A DNA stretch of 5,179 nt from Nitrospirota bacterium. GTDB taxonomy: Bacteria; Nitrospirota; CAKKRA01; 9FT-COMBO-42-15. Positions 4,667 through 5,179 of the stretch are shown piece after piece. The translations under genes were made by a program, and so were the position numbers. Under the pieces are notes generated by a model. That model made no database searches, was not told the DNA's origin, and saw only the letters and a list, made by a program, of their open reading frames with translations. The DNA is taken from positions 1 through 5,179 of the forward strand of contig JACPZJ010000086.1 of assembly GCA_016195585.1 (NCBI GenBank). The letters run 5' to 3'. How positions within the stretch are numbered: the first letter of the stretch is position 1; every line of letters starts with the position of its first letter.

Positions 4667-5179
4667 ATGGTTGAGATACTCAACCCCTCAAACTACTTTT
4701 TCAACCATCACGCGGTTGCGCCGGCGTTTGTAGCGCTTGTAGTCTTTTGCGCAGGCCTTTATGTTTTTCTAAAAGAAAGAAAAGAACTTCCAAACATTTC
4801 CTTTTTTATCTTCTGTCTCACCATAAGCATCTGGCTTTCAGGCATGGCGTTATTATATTCAACAGTAAACCCCATTGTTGCTGATATTATTTTCAGATAT
4901 TATGTCTTCTTTGGCGTTGTCCTCATGCCGCCAATCTTTTATCTTCTTACATCATCAATATTAAATCAATTAGAGAAAAGCCGCTATATTGCAATAAACT
5001 TTTTCATTGCAATTGCTTTTTATATTATCAATCTAAAAACTAATCATCTCTACCTTGAGATGCAAAAATATGATTATGGATATTATCCTTTTATGAATTA
5101 TGGTTCATATATATTTCTCATGTTCTTTTATATTACGGTTTTGGTATGTTTTAATAATTATATTAAGAACATTAAAAAT
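4667..5179 (+). CDS. Repeat copy 4: multi-span membrane sensor N-terminus (7TM histidine-kinase type), 3'-partial
   Basis: The frame is open for 171 codons to the window edge. After MVEILNPSNYFFNHHAVAPA come five hydrophobic segments, at about residues 17-35, 43-66, 72-96, 107-122 and 145-163, separated by short polar or basic loops (KERKE, NQLEKSR). It ends in a basic loop, YIKNIKN. This spacing and the N-terminal pattern match the 7TM input region found ahead of PAS and histidine-kinase or GGDEF domains in environmental bacteria; the output domain lies beyond the window. ATG 4667 is supported by AGGGAGG 9 nt upstream and by a strong promoter. Copy 3 carries DNA related to the last 11 residues here and to what should follow. 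It is probably the surviving functional member of the local family. Confidence 0.75.
   Translation, partial: MVEILNPSNYFFNHHAVAPAFVALVVFCAGLYVFLKERKELPNISFFIFCLTISIWLSGMALLYSTVNPIVADIIFRYYVFFGVVLMPPIFYLLTSSILNQLEKSRYIAINFFIAIAFYIINLKTNHLYLEMQKYDYGYYPFMNYGSYIFLMFFYITVLVCFNNYIKNIKN

Noticed and set aside
2700..4700. CRISPR array or integron attC array suggested by repeated starts
   Set aside because: The copies are irregularly spaced (742, 172 and 1035 bases), diverged and translatable with ribosome sites. No regular spacers or attC-like core sites are visible.

Overview
The window looks like chromosomal DNA of an environmental, probably anaerobic or facultative bacterium. It carries a [NiFe]-hydrogenase maturation gene (hypE), a large hybrid sensor kinase, two toxin-antitoxin-type gene pairs and the start of a multi-membrane-span sensor gene. 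The protein style (GAF-PAS-hybrid kinase, 7TM-type sensor N-terminus, DUF4258/DUF2283 and VapBC pairs) recalls Nitrospirota or Desulfobacterota. That is an impression, not a placement. No rRNA, tRNA, CRISPR array or transposase gene is visible.

Left region (1-2428): the 3' part of hypE (+ strand) and a GAF-PAS-HisKA-HATPase-REC hybrid histidine kinase (- strand) meet tail to tail near 500-510. Both lose their normal C-termini at the same point. HypE lacks its terminal segment with the essential cysteine, and the kinase receiver domain is cut in half. The join is therefore a real rearrangement (deletion or inversion) or an assembly chimera. The kinase has a near-perfect sigma-70 promoter at 2470-2497 and a TTG start.

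Middle and right region (2429-5179): everything reads rightwards and is visibly more A+T-rich. Four copies of one gene start occur at 2718, 3460, 3632 and 4667. Each has a strong Shine-Dalgarno and begins like M-x-x-I-(F/L)-N-P-S-N-Y-Y-F-N. Only the last copy continues, as an open multi-TM protein running off the window; it resembles the 7TM N-terminus of membrane histidine kinases. The other three are broken: the first carries a REP-like hairpin, the second is a 48-codon ORF, and the third has its 5' end joined to a later transmembrane segment of the same family.

Between the copies sit small two-gene modules. A DUF4258-DUF2283 pair (2945-3423) lies between copies 1 and 2. A VapB (AbrB-fold)-VapC (PIN) pair (3879-4540) lies between copies 3 and 4, with its own promoter overlapped by a 28-bp inverted repeat that is a candidate autoregulatory operator. 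The layout suggests either a decayed tandem array of sensor genes colonised by toxin-antitoxin modules, or repeated insertion at the 5' end of one sensor gene. The internal fragment in copy 3 favours decay.
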